64,000 nucleotides of DNA, from contig JABAKD010000001.1 of assembly GCA_012845835.1 (NCBI GenBank), forward strand, positions 8,204,832 through 8,268,831. The letters run 5' to 3'. The notes beneath the pieces were generated by a model. The model had not been told where the DNA came from, ran no database searches, and was given only the letters and a program-made list of their open reading frames with translations. This DNA comes from Undaria pinnatifida (Eukaryota > Sar > Phaeophyceae > Laminariales > Alariaceae). A program made the position numbers and the translations under genes. Shown here in pieces: positions 29,701 through 40,872 of this stretch; the first letter of the stretch is position 1; every line of letters begins with the position of its first letter.

Positions 29701-30305
29701 GCCTCAAGACAACCATGCCTCGTCGAGTACTGGGCCTTGTAGGGCACATGATAGCTCTATGCCATGCCAAAATAGCCGTGGCAGTTCCGGGGTTATCCGA
29801 GGAGTGTGGCGCAAGCACGGTGCGTTGTCGTAACTCAGAGTTTACGACACCGGTGTCGTAAGCGGCATTATTACTCATAAGAGGAAGGGGGGGGGGGGAG
29901 GTAGGGAGGGAGGCTGTGACGGTATCATCATTCTCAACGGTTCCGACTAGCTCGTTTGCGTCGAATAGAGTCTTAACACTAATGCAATGAAATACATACA
30001 TCAATAATCAGCGTCCAATGCCATCTATCTGCTGGTATCAACCTTTTCCCGCAGAATTGTAAAACCGGTGTCGAAAACAAAACTCCCGGTTTCACAATTC
30101 CGCGAGAGCACGCGGATACCAGATATCTCGTCGAGTACCGGGCCGTTTTGAGCACACGATAGCTTCAATGATAGCGCCACACTGTACTATGTCAAAACAG
30201 CCGCGCGTGGCAGTTCCGGGATGATCCGGGTCGTGTGGCGCAAGACCACAGCGCGGTGTCGTAAATCACAGTTTACCACAGACACCAGTGTCGTAAATAG
30301 CATTT
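29700..30305 (+). repeat. Direct repeat pair (29705-29875 and 30122-30300)
   Basis: Both copies carry CTCGTCGAGTAC, GGGCC, GTGGCAGTTCCGGG, GTGTGGCGCAAG, TGTCGTAA and GTTTAC..ACACC. About 80 percent alike by eye. The unit includes palindromic TTACGACACCGGTGTCGTAA at 29842-29861. Confidence 0.65.
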
Positions 30306-30309
30306 CTTT

Positions 30310-30612
30310 GCTTTCCAGCTCAACTCGTAACAGGTTTTACCCTCAGCGACCTTCTGGACAAGCGTCGTATGGCCCCCGGTCTCTTCCCTTCTCCCCCCCG
30401 ATACTTGACTTCATTTTTATCGCGCATAGGGTTCAGCACTTCTCACTCTTCTGCTTTTTATGCTTGTCGATTTGCATCGAATTCCGCCAACTTACGCTCT
30501 CGCGCTTTCGGTCTGTCGACTTGTAAGAAAGAGTCCTTTGCGATATTCGAACCTACGACATCTCGACCTCCATAGTTGGTTACGCGGGTTGCTATCGGAC
30601 CACCGGTGACGC
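30310..30612 (-). mobile_element. tRNA-derived SINE-like repeat, copy 2
   Basis: Minus strand: A-box-like TGGTCCGATAGC (about 30590-30601), B box AGGTTCGAATAT (30543-30554), body with CGAAAGCGCGAGAGCGTAAG, GTGCTGAACCC, GCGCGATAAAAATGAAG. It matches 7482-7760 along its length with many substitutions, so the two are old family members. Confidence 0.75.
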
Positions 30613-30639
30613 CATAGACCCCTGGTACCACAGATATCT

Positions 30640-31375
30640 TGGTATCTTGTACAGTACATTTCCAGTATCTTACCAGGTAGATGCATTAAGTACAGGACAT
30701 ACATATCAGGCAGCAATGCACGTAACCCTCTGCTAGCTGGTAGTGGTTGTACTTGGAACCCAGTTTGGGTGCTACCTCGACGCCGGCTGGGTACTGTCAT
30801 CTGCTTTGATTGCTGTGTTTTGGCTTTCTTCATTTCTTAGGCTCGTGTTTGTATTGGGTATGAGGGCGATGGCGACGATATGGGCACAACTACACTGTCG
30901 TCAGGAACATTAAGCAGGAGATAGACCATGCGGCAATCCTCCTACTCCTGCATTCGGAGCCCAGCAAGGTTGCTGCCCCGACGTTGGTTGGGTGGTGTCA
31001 TCATGCTTTCTTGCTACTCTGTAGTTGCCGTTACTCCAATCATCACCACATGCCGCAAAAACATCCCACGGACAAAAAAGGCCAAACAACAGCGCACCCC
31101 TTTTTACAACAAAAATGTGGGAACGAGGAGCGCGGTAGACGTTCGGCATTGGTCAAAGCTCTTTACTGCCTTAAACTGCTTGTGACATGGGTCTCGTGGG
31201 GACGCAGGGGCAGGCGGCTCTGGGCGGCAGTCCCTTCATAGTTGTCGGTGCCTTTTAGTCGTGCATCTCCGGGCAGCTCAGCTCGGACACAAGGCACAGA
31301 TGAAAAGGTACAATTTTCAGGTCATATGGAACCGTGAGAGGAGGGAAAGTCCCCAAGTGAGGGCATCATACTGTC
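30640..31375. other. Intergenic, no gene seen
   Basis: A block with CCCAGTTTGGGTGCTACCTC and CGCCGGCTGGGT..TGTCATC near 30758-30800 is echoed at 30959-31005. No coding recognised. Confidence 0.4.
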
Positions 31376-31377
31376 GA

Positions 31378-31665
31378 CTATATTTTCGCCCTCCTTAGAC
31401 AGCGATTTGACGAGACATAGAACGGATGGTACTCGTCCAACCGCTCAGGCTCAACTTCGTGCCTTTTGATCATATTGTTTATGAGCGAGTAACGCCTCGC
31501 TGTGGTAAATTTCAACGTAATTTTCGACATCATATCGTGGTCGAAGAAATCCTTTTCGGCGGAGAACATCACGGGGGGGGGGACGATCGCGTAGCGCAGT
31601 CCGGCGTCGTGTTGCTGCACGAACGCTGCGCGGGAGGGTTCCTGGAGAGACGGAAAGGGGGACAC
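31378..31665 (-). pseudogene. Coding-like fragment, unknown protein
   Basis: The minus strand ends an open frame with SLQEPSRAAFVQQHDAGLRY, AIVPPPVMFSAEKDFFDHD, MMSKITLKFTTARRY, RLDEYHPFYV then a stop. The composition looks like a real protein. Upstream it meets a C/G tract at 31676-31694, so the earlier part of the 163-aa frame is doubtful. No family recognised; a terminal exon or element ORF fragment. Confidence 0.35.
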
Positions 31666-31927
31666 GCACAATAAGGGGGGGGGGGGGGGGGGGTGAGGGG
31701 CTGCCATTACTAGCCGATACTTTGGGAAAAAAATAAAGCTCGAATAAAACAACTTGCCGAATGAAGTGACGATTATTTTTTCCCATAAATACTTCGTGCC
31801 GGTGAACAATATCTTGTTATTTTTGTGTCGATAATGCCGGCCAGAGGCAGATAAAATATGACAGCACAAACGCAGCCATAAAGGATTTTTTGAGAGACAG
31901 GAAGTTGCGTGGACACGCGCGGATTAA

Positions 31928-32115
31928 GGAGGGAACGAACCCGGACCAGCAGTGGGTAGTAAGCAGACGAGAAAATGGATGAACACAAGCTGTTAGATAT
32001 ACACCATAACCACTGAGGTAAGTGTCAGCACTAGTAACGGACTGCTAGCGCAGTGGTTGCGATATACAGCGCTGACATTTCACGAGGAGGGCCGGTATAT
32101 GCCAGCCGGAAACAC
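31928..32115. ncRNA. tRNA-like sequences, both strands
   Basis: Minus strand: A-box-like CTCAGTGGTTATGGTG (about 32004-32019) and B box GGTCCGGGTTCGTTCCC (about 31931-31947), too far apart for a plain tRNA unless an insertion of about 30 bp is present. Plus strand: a strong A-box-like TAGCGCAGTGGTTGCG at 32045-32060 followed by a repeat also seen near 1425-1490. Best read as SINE heads or tRNA pseudogenes. Confidence 0.4.
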
Positions 32116-32214
32116 AGGCACTATCACGGCGACCTGCTCTACCCCGCATATACGGGAAGACCGCTTGTTGTTTCCTCGCGGCGGTTTCCCAGGATTGATT
32201 ACGATAGCGAGCAA

Positions 32215-32410
32215 CCAGCCCGAGTGAACACGATATTGGATGTGAGTCGACGAGCGAAGAAAGGGCTCAAGCCTTCTCGCGGAAAAACGAAGGCGCGTGT
32301 CATAGGGGAGAAGAGCCTGCTTTGTGAACCCGGATCTGAGTTACGTCTAGCTAGAGAGAAGGAGAAAAAGAACGCGCGAAGATAACAGATGGGATGAGCA
32401 AAAAGAAGAA
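32215..32410 (+). repeat. Family D dispersed repeat
   Basis: GAGTCGACGAG, AAGGCG, AGAAGAGCCTGCTTTGTGAA, GAGTTACGTCTAG and GATGGGATGAGCAAAA match 10130-10295 in the same orientation. Confidence 0.65.
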
Positions 32411-32459
32411 AAACGAAAAACAGTAGAAGAAGGACCAAACTGATGCATCTGGTAAGTAT

Positions 32460-32560
32460 CTCTGATTTAGTGCACAACCTAACAAACGCCGGCCGGAACG
32501 GTTTTCGGAGAGACGTGAAGCAGGAGACGCGTGCAGTAAAGAAACATGCAAAACCGTCAT
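32460..32560 (+). repeat. Short dispersed repeat (also 36740-36845, 37475-37560)
   Basis: The three blocks share ACAAACGYC/ACAAACACC, a GGGTTTATRGA or GGTTTTCGGAGA core and GAGGCRGGAR-like strings. Function unknown. Confidence 0.45.
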
Positions 32561-32639
32561 CTTGTGGCAAGCAACAAATACAGTAGGATTGATATATATA
32601 TGTCACAGTACCATATACCTAACGAAGTAAAGTCACCCT

Positions 32640-34530
32640 CGCGTTCAATAGTGGTGACATCGCGTATATATGACTCTGTCTTGGATTTGGCGACCTCAGA
32701 GCCCCACATCGGCACGGCAAAAATCATAGGCGTAAAATCGTATATGTGAGACAATAATATTGTGAAATGGAGATACAGACAGATATGCTAAAATTGCGGT
32801 AAACCGCACTACCAACTTATTACGTAAGGTATTCCGTACATACCGTCAGAACGATCGCCTCCCAACCTATGCCAAGCGCAGTATGACTAACGAAGTAACG
32901 TAATTGAGCGCGTGTACACCAAGCGTTCCTTTCAAAACAATAACGATTCGCATCTCTCCCTGTCGTTCTCAATGGCGGTGACATTGCATGACCACATCAC
33001 CTCGCCTGTTGTTTTTGGCGCTATGCATCTCTTTCATATAGTTAGCGATGTCAGAAAATAATGGTATCATCATGATTGTACCTATCGATTGAAATATTCT
33101 ACCTTTCGATCCATGTACAATAAAAAATTATGAAGCTTTTAACACGTTGTTTACTACACCTAAGAACTGGGTTGCATACTACATGTGACATCAAACCTTC
33201 TAGAAAAATAAACATTACCAGGCGGGTGATATACCGGGGTGTCTTCTTGCTGCAACCGTCAGATTCGTCCCCTTCAAGTGTTTATAGTTTCCGCGCACAC
33301 ATTGAAATGCTCGCCCCCCCCCCCCCCCCCCCCCCCCGATCGCTCTTGTTTAAACGCACCACCTGAAATCAAAATCTGCCAGAGTAGTAAACACTACCAG
33401 CCAGCTGATATCATCTCATCATCCATCTAGCCATCCATGCCGTAGCTCCAACTCATCTCCGCCCTCCCCCCCCCCCCCCATTTGTTCCCCGCCCAGTTCG
33501 TTCAAACACCCCACTTACAATCGAAATCGGCCAGAGTAATAAACACCTCTAAGCAATTGATATCGCGTCATTATCTTTCTAGCCATCCATGACGTAGCTT
33601 TCATTCATCCCCCCTCCCCCCCTCCAACGTCCCCTCCTTCCCCACACCCCGCACGATCGCCTAGACCCAGCACCGCGCGTATAGCAAGCCCCTACATATA
33701 TGATTAATACGCGCGATCGGAGGATCACACACAATGTTGCGAACATCAGTGTCGACCAAATCCTTGATTTTAATATTTTATGTGACCTAAACCTCTTGAT
33801 AACCCTCCCCCCCCCCCCCCCGCGCCTTTTTTTTCCCTCACTTCCTCTTGCCTAAACGCCCCACCTACTATCGAATAAACACTTCCACGCCCTAGATATC
33901 GCCTCGTTATCGTTTCAGAGCCGTCCATGCCGCTGCTACAATTCCTACCCACCCCCGCCCCCAACGCCCCCTTCTTCCCCACCACCCGCACCATCGCCTA
34001 GACCTAGCACCACGCGTATAGCAAACCCCTACATCTATGCGACCTAAAGCCCTCCCCCCCCGCCCCCGCCCCCCCCCGCCACATCCCCCGCTCCTCCTCC
34101 ACAAGAAATATTTAAAGTTTCCACGCACAAATAAACCTGCCCCCCACCCGCCCCCTCCCCCCCCTTCCCCCCTCCTGCCCCCCCTTTTGATCAAAATCAG
34201 CCCCCCACGTCCTTAAAAACTCCGCCCTCCCGTCACCGGATATTCGACTCACAGGATTCACTTGATAAACTGAAGCATTTCCTTCCACAGCTGTCAGATT
34301 TTGTCCCCCTCAGAAACGGGTTTTATAGTTTCCGCGCACAGACTGCCTAACATCACCCTGTTGACCCTGATAGCTACACTGTAGTTGCAAGGGGAGTCGC
34401 CGACCTATATCCTTAATGAGGACACACAACCCGTAATACGCGCGATCGGAGTATCACACACAGCTTGCAAAGACGAGTTTCGACAAAAAAGAAATCGATC
34501 TCACAGCTGGAGTGTATTTCAATTTTCATA
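32640..34530 (+). repeat. Macrosatellite unit 1 (about 1.9 kb)
   Basis: Starts near GTGACATCGCGTATATATG and runs through AGAGCCCCACATCGGCA, AATTGCGGTAAACC, CGATCGCCTCCCAACC, GTTAGCGATGTCAGAAAATA, TCAAACCTTCTAGAA, C tracts (33307-33337, 33470), CGAAATCGGCCAGAGTAATA and CACAGGATTCACTTGATAAA. All recur in the same order in the next unit. No gene; frames across C tracts are Pro-rich artefacts. Confidence 0.8.
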
Positions 34531-36377
34531 ATATGACATCGCATACCCACCTCGCCTGATGTATTTCTAAGATGTGTCTCTGTCTTAAAATTGACGACCG
34601 CAGAGCCCCACATCGGCAAGGTAAAAATCATGGAATTGAAATCGTACATTTGAGAAAATAATAATTTGGAAAGGAAGCACAGCCAGATGTGTTAAAATTG
34701 CGGTAAACCACCTTACCAACCCATTACGTAGGGTATTTCGTACATACCGTCTGCATGATCGCCTCCCAACCTACACCAAGCGAAGTATGACTAACGAGGT
34801 AATGTAATTGAGCGCGTGTATACCAAGTATGACTAATGAGGTAACGTAATTGAGCGCGTGTATACCAAGCGTTCCTTAAAAACACTGACGATTCGCATTT
34901 CTCCCTCTAGTGCTCAATGGCGGGGACAGTGCATGGCCACATCACCTCGCATGTTGTATTTGGCAATACGTATCTCTTTCGTATAGTTAGCGATGTCAGA
35001 AAATAATGGTAACTATATGATGGTGGTGACAAACAGTGCATGACCACATCACCTCGCCTGTTGTATTTGGCAATACGTATCTCTTTCTATACAATATTCT
35101 AGCTTTCGATCCATGTACAACAACAAATTATGAAGGTTTAAGACGTTATTTACTACACTTGAACACTGGGTAGCATACTGCATCTAACATCAAACCTTCT
35201 AGAATAGTAAACATTACCAGGAAGATGATACGCACGTATTGAAATGTCCCGCCCCCCCCTCCCCTCCCCCTCCCCCGATCCCTCTTGTTAAAAAAAACCT
35301 CACCCCTTTCCCCCCCCCCCCACCCCTTCCCCCCCCCCCCCCCCCCTCCCCCGATCCCTCCCCCCCCCCCCCCTCTTTTCGCCTAGTTTGTCCAAACGCC
35401 CCACTCACAATCGAAATCGGCCAAAGTAATAAACACCTATACGCAGTTGATATCACGTCATTATCTTTCTGACAATCCATGACGTAGTTTTCAATTATTT
35501 CCCCCCACCCCCCTCAACCCCCCTCCAACGCCCCCTCTTTTCCAACCACCCGCACGATCGCCTAGACCTAGCACCACGCGTATAACAAGCCCCTACATAT
35601 TTTTGATCTCACAGCCGGAGTGTATTTGAATTTTACTTGTGACCTAAACCTTCTAAAAAATCCCCCCCCCCCCCCCCCCCCCCCTCCCTTCTCGCTCTCC
35701 CTTGCTCAAACGCCCCACCTAATATCGAAATCCGCCAGATTAATAAACACTCCACGCACTGGATATCACCTCATTATCTTTCTAGAGCCATCCATGCCGC
35801 TGCTCCCCCCCCCCCCCCCCGCCCCGAACGCCCCCTTCTTCCCCACCACCCGCACCATCGCCTAGACCTAGCACCACACGTATAACAAACCCCTAACCTA
35901 AAACCCTTCCTTTCCCCCCCCCACGCCCCCTCCACCCCCCCCCCCCCCCCGCCCCCACCCCCCACCTTCCCAACCCCCCCACCCCATCCCACCCCCACCC
36001 CTTCGAACACTCCGCCCTCTCTCTACTCACTGATTGTACGACTTACCCCAGGATATACATGATAAACTGATGCATTCTTTTGAAAACCGTCACATCTATC
36101 CCCTCAAAATAATGTATAGTTTCCACGCACCGGTTGAGCTGCCCCACACGCCCCACCCCCGCCCCAACCCCCCCCCTATGATAAACTGGTGTATTTTCTT
36201 TTTTCTTTCCCACACCTGTCACATTTATCCCCTTGAAAGAATTTATAGCTTCCGCGCACAAATTGCCCGCCCGTCCGCCCCGCCCCCCCTTCCCCCTCCT
36301 CTCCAACCCCGCTCGCTTTTGATCAAAACCAGGCCCCCACGTCCTTCAAAACTCCGCCCCCCCCTCGCCGGTTATTT
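34531..36377 (+). repeat. Macrosatellite unit 2
   Basis: Same marker order as unit 1, offset about 1.87-1.94 kb, with longer C tracts (35330-35372, 35655-35685, 35806-35820) and extra internal duplications, e.g. GAGCGCGTGTATACCAAG twice near 34810 and 34853 and a TGTATTTGGCAATACGTATC block twice near 34954 and 35063. Confidence 0.8.
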
Positions 36378-36665
36378 GACTCACAGGATTCACTTGATAA
36401 ACGGATACATTTCCCTCCACAGCTGTCAGATTTGGTCCCCCTCACAAACGGGTTTTATACAAGGTTTCCGCGCACAGACTGCCTAAATCACCCTGTTGAC
36501 CCTGATAGCTACACTGTAGTTGCAAGGGGAGTCGCCGACCTATATCCTTAATGAGGACACACAACCCGTAAAACGCGCGATCGGAGTATCACACACAGCT
36601 TGCAAAGATGAGTTTCGACAACATATTCGATCTCACAGCTGGAGTGTATTTTCATTTTTTATAAT
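36378..36665 (+). repeat. Macrosatellite partial third copy
   Basis: GACTCACAGGATTCACTTGA through CTACACTGTAGTTGCAAGGG, GACCTATATCCTTAATGAGG and CACAGCTGGAGTGTATTT match 34245-34530 almost base for base, offset about 2.13 kb. After this the similarity stops. Confidence 0.8.
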
Positions 36666-37240
36666 ATATGTTGATGTACAAACACTGACAAACCAGGCAA
36701 GCAATTTGCATGCAACCATATCTCAAGGTAGGCATATAAGGTGTATTTTGCTGGACAAACACCGTTTTAATAAAGGGTTTATGGACAGACGGGAGGCGGG
36801 AGATGCACGGGTTAGCGGGACGCACTCCACGATAACAGTACCATAATGTAGCACCAATTTATTCCCGAGGCTCCTCACTCGAGGGGCTTTATGCCTCACC
36901 AAAAAAATGACTCTGAGATGAGCGAAAGCGTGATCCGGCGACCAACCCCGCACCGCCTGGGTTTAAAGTCGAACGCAGGTGCTAAGCTCAGCGACGTTAG
37001 GCACTTCCCGGGTTGAGGCGCCCCGTGAGTCATAGATAGTATGTTTTTGGGACACTTGATACCATACATGTGGCCTTTTTCGGCCATTTTGTTTTTTCTG
37101 AACGACGGGGCTCTTTAGCCAAAATTGTCGGAAATTTGTTAATTTTTTCGCGATATGAACGGTTTGCGCGCGCGTCTAGGCAATGGTTTTGTTCGGCGGG
37201 TAGGATTTTCAGTTTAACTCCAATAAGGTTTTGGGAGCTT
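36666..37240. other. Family C and tRNA-like pieces, no gene
   Basis: 36740-36845 holds the short dispersed repeat also at 32460 and 37475. 36932-37020, read on the minus strand, has GCACCTGCGTTCGACTTTAA (B-box-like) 40 bases after a GGCGCCTCAACCCGGG block and may be another tRNA-derived head. 37050-37160 carries the family C core. Confidence 0.4.
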
Positions 37241-37660
37241 TTGGGAGAGATCTAAATGCTCCTCAAGTCACGAACCTTGCAGGGAAAAACATGGTGCCCC
37301 TCTACCGTAGCATTCGGGCAAAAAGTGCTACCCGTTATCGTAGCACGCGTCAGCAAGGAACAGGAGGGGACACCATCTGGTCAAGTGCGGGGAAAATAAG
37401 CCGGAAAAGCAGGAAGAATATTGCGGCACAGATGCTAGCTCAGGTGTATCTCTAACAAAAATATCATATCTAACAAACGTCACCCTAAAGGGTTTATAGA
37501 GAGAATGGAGGCAGGAAAAGCTCAGAATGCGAAGGGGAGAATACAGGCAAGTAGTGACATGTAAACGCACTAAAGTAGCAGAGATGCTACAACAGATATG
37601 CACCATATTTCCCTGCAAGGTTTTTGTCTTGGGGAGCTCTATGCCTCACCCCACAACCGA
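37240..37660. mobile_element. Possible TIR element with family C ends
   Basis: AACCTTGCAGGGAAAAACAT at about 37269-37291 is mirrored by ATATTTCCCTGCAAGGTTTT at about 37604-37623 (inverted, about 20 bp). Outside the arms are TTTTGGGAGAG (left) and GGGGAGCTCTATGCCTCACC (right), motifs also seen at other family C sites. Interior non-coding. Confidence 0.5.
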
Positions 37661-38165
37661 TTTTGAGAAACGTTTCATGTAGCTCTAGGCATTAATTCAG
37701 GGGGGGTGTTTAACACCCAGCAGACTGGTTTGCGCTTCTTATCTTGGATATTTCGCGCTGGTAGTTACAGCACGCGTTTTATGTTGTGACATGATTTCAT
37801 CTATATTTCAACCGTTCATATAACACATCTGATATTATATTCCATTCGCATTTTGATTATCTTAAGTGACATGGTAAATTCCATATTTCCGTTGTTCATA
37901 CACAGAGGTTTAAATATAGTACACCATTTGCGTTTATTCTTTCGAGTATCGAGTTCCTCTAGCTACTGACTTCTTATCAAATGCGGGCGTATTAGAATAT
38001 GGACTCTGCAGTCCATTAGTATCTATTTGATTCTTAGTCACTATCTTGAGGAAACTGGGCATCGTAGCTCTAGATGCGGATACATACAATGCGCGGCAAA
38101 ATATATAGGAGTTTGTTTTTTTTAGTCGTCATACTGTGTAAGAATCAACCCACCTGTATCGGGAA
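37661..38165. other. AT-rich intergenic, no gene seen
   Basis: No repeats beyond short AT strings. Nothing recognised. Confidence 0.4.
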
Positions 38166-38204
38166 GTTGGTCGCAGTACAGGGTAATCAGCTTACCACAA
38201 TCAC

Positions 38205-38270
38205 AATCAGAAGAACGTTACAGAGAACGTTACTTATTACATTGCAAAAACGTTACATAGAACGTTGCAG
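38205..38270 (+). repeat. GAACGTTAC short tandem motif
   Basis: GAACGTTACAGAGAACGTTA, then AACGTTACATAGAACGTTGC: four to five AACGTT units at 9-20 bp spacing. Confidence 0.7.
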
Positions 38271-38744
38271 GGAACAGGAAGGGCTGCCGTAGAGTACACC
38301 TGCCCGTAATTTGGGCATAATCCCGTGATCAGGTAGGGGCATCCCCGACCTCGATCACTCCTTCCTCCTCGTTCCTTCTCCTTCCTCCTCCTATTAACTC
38401 AACGTTTAATCTCTATTTTCTTTCCATGTTTTGGCCACATTAGCGCCACTTTCTGACTATCATTTTTTTCTTTTTCCTTTTTAACAATTTTATCTTAACA
38501 GACACTTCGGTGCCACCTCTGCAGCTCTTATCACAGAGTCAGAGCCTCGGTCCTGCACTGAAAGTGCAACCCGATGAAAACCCCATGGCCTAGGTATTCA
38601 GAACAATAATTTTGCAAAAAACAACAAGAATTACGTTTCGACGATTTTGGGTTAAGGAGCCCTGTCACTCCAGAAAAAGTTTGGTCAAAAAGTGCCATCA
38701 AACATCTATCGTAGCACATCAAGGTGGACAGCATGTTGGTGGAC

Positions 38745-39290
38745 AAACTCGTGCTGACAACATTCGTGCTTTTTTGTTCTTGGTGTCTAGGCTTCCCACC
38801 AGCCCATACAGTAGTTGAAGACGTTACTAGAAGATGGAAAGTAGCGAGGATCTTCCAGTCTGTGTGTGCCGTGGAAGTTTCTAGGATTGTGAATCGGCTG
38901 TGTTTACCGATATGGTGAAAAAATCGGTTTTCCACTCAGCCGACATCCAATATATGGGGGCTTTTCACGGGTCATGACCCGACCCGCGGGTCGGGTCAAG
39001 GGGGTTTCAAAACCAACAAACTCGTGCTGACAACATTCGTGCTTTTTTGTTCTTGGTGTCTAGGCTTCCCAGCCCATACAGTAGTTGAAGACGTTACTAG
39101 AAGATGGAAAGTAGCGAGGATCTTCCAGTCAGTCTGTGTGTGCCGTGGAAGTTTCCAGGATTGTGAATCGGCTGTGTTTATATGGTGAAAAAATTGGTTT
39201 TCGGCTCAGCCGATATCCAATATACCGGGAATTTTCACGGGTCAAGGGGGTTTCAAAATCTCGCGGGTCGTGTCGAGGGTCGGGTCAAAA
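38745..39290 (+). repeat. Tandem duplication across the hAT left junction
   Basis: AAACTCGTGCTGACAACATT, CTTGGTGTCTAGGCTTCCCA, GACGTTACTAGAAGATGG and AATCGGCTGTGTTTA occur at 38745 on and again at 39018 on, offset 273 bp. Both copies end with CCAATATA plus a transposon left end, so the duplication happened after insertion. Copy 1 keeps only about 55 bp of the transposon. Confidence 0.85.
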
Positions 39291-39324
39291 CATTTGAATA
39301 CCTCACGGGTCGGGTCGGGTCGGG

Positions 39325-39535
39325 TCAAGAGGTTTCAAAATCTCGCGGGTCGGGTCGGGTCGGGTCGGGTCGGGTCGGGTCGGGTCGGGTCGGGTCGGGT
39401 CGGGTCGGGTCGGGTCGGGTTAACAGGTTTCAAAATCTCGCGGGTCGGGTCGGGTCGGGTCGGGTCGGGTCGGGTCGGGTCGGGTCAAGAGGTTTCAAAA
39501 TCTCGCGGGTCGGGTCGGGTCGGGTCGGGTCATGA
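39325..39535 (+). repeat. (GGGTC)n array
   Basis: Three blocks of perfect or near-perfect GGGTC pentamers, each introduced by RAGGTTTCAAAATCTCGC. Frames through it are Gly-Arg-Val-Gly-Ser strings, not proteins. Confidence 0.95.
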
Positions 39536-39846
39536 CCCGCGAGTTGTTTTCGGCTGACCGGCGGGTCAAACCCGCGGATCTGGCCCGCGGATCCACCATT
39601 TTCAAACTTATTACAGCTGAGGGCCATTGCCGTGCAGGCGCCCCGCGGGTGCGACCCGCGAATCCGTAAATAAATACAAACCTTTCCGCTTCCTGCCTCT
39701 CTCGTGCCGATGCTCCTATCATATGTCATCACAGCGTGCAGAACAATCACCAGAAAGTACCCCTAGCTGCCCGTACCAAGGCATACAGCAGTGTGACGCG
39801 AATTCCGTACCGACTGGAGTCGTAACAACAGTATTAATATTACAGT

Positions 39847-40327
39847 CATACCAGTACGAAATGCGACCAAACGTAAAAAGGCAAGGAAGGGTCGTCATCG
39901 AAGCAGCAGCAGCAGCAGCACTGGCAGCAGCAAGCACCAGCGGCAGACCCCGGGTTCTCGCGGATCGCAGCCCCTGCTGATAGACCCACCGCCCCAGTTG
40001 TGGGCTTGCTACCGGAGGCGGCTCAGCTAGGCTGCTTGCCGGGGCTGGAGACTGCACAGATATAAGGTAGATACAGCAATAGTAGCTAGCTCGAGAACTA
40101 TCATACCAGGACGAAATGTGGCCAAACGTAAAAAAGCAAGAAAAGCAATCGTCGTCGAAGTAGCAGCAGCAGCACAGCAGCAGCAGCACCCTGGCAGCAG
40201 CAAGCACCAGCAGCAGACAACGCATCCTCGCGGATCGCAGCCCCTGCTGACAGATCCACCGCCCCAGTTGTGGGCTTGCCGCCGGAGGCGGCTCAGCTAG
40301 GCTGCTTGCCGGGGCCGGACACTGCAC
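39847..40327 (+). repeat. Two-copy tandem repeat, about 255 bp, with CAG runs
   Basis: CATACCAGTACGAAATGCG, GCAGCAGCAGCAG runs, TCGCGGATCGCAGCCCCTGC, CCGCCCCAGTTGTGGGCTTG and GGCTCAGCTAGGCTGCTTGC occur at 39847-40060 and again at 40103-40320. Confidence 0.85.
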
Positions 40328-40639
40328 CTATAACTAGATCGCTCGTCGGGTCGCTCGTCGGGTCGACCCGGTGGTCTAGCGGTACGGGCATGCCCATGCA
40401 TGTGGGTTGCGGTTTCTTTCCCGTTTTTCGCGCGCACGCCACATGAATTAATCATCAGCTGCAAGCAATGCCGGTATAAAAACCCAGAAAACACGATATA
40501 CTGGGAAAAGTACGAGGGACCAAGGACCAACCAACCAACCGAGGCATACATGCTTTGACCCGTGATTTTTCGACTTTGACCTGTGAGAATGTCACGCGTC
40601 AAGTCGATCTGACCCGCATGAAACCCGCATCTCGCGGGT

Positions 40640-40872
40640 CACCCGAATTGTGTCGGGTCGGATCGGGTCGGGTCAGGAGGTTTTCTAATCTCGCGGGTCG
40701 GGTCGGGTCGGGTCAGGAGGCTTTCAAATCTCGCGGGTCGGGTCGGGTCGGGTTAGGAGGTTTTCAAATCTCGCGGGTCGGGTCGGGTCGGGTCAAGACG
40801 TCTCGAAATTCTCACGGGTTGGGTCGGGTCAGCTGACCCGACCCGACCCGACCCGACCCGCGAGATTTGACC
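40640..40872. repeat. GGGTC subterminal repeats, right side
   Basis: Four units of about 48 bp (AGGAGGTTTTCAAATCTCGC plus GGGTC pentamers), then an inversion point CAGCTG at 40829-40834 after which the complementary GACCC units run to the right end. Confidence 0.85.

Noticed and set aside
39182-39557. Open frames reading Gly-Arg-Val-Gly-Ser
   Set aside because: Translation of the GGGTC pentamer array; a five-base repeat stays open in several frames.
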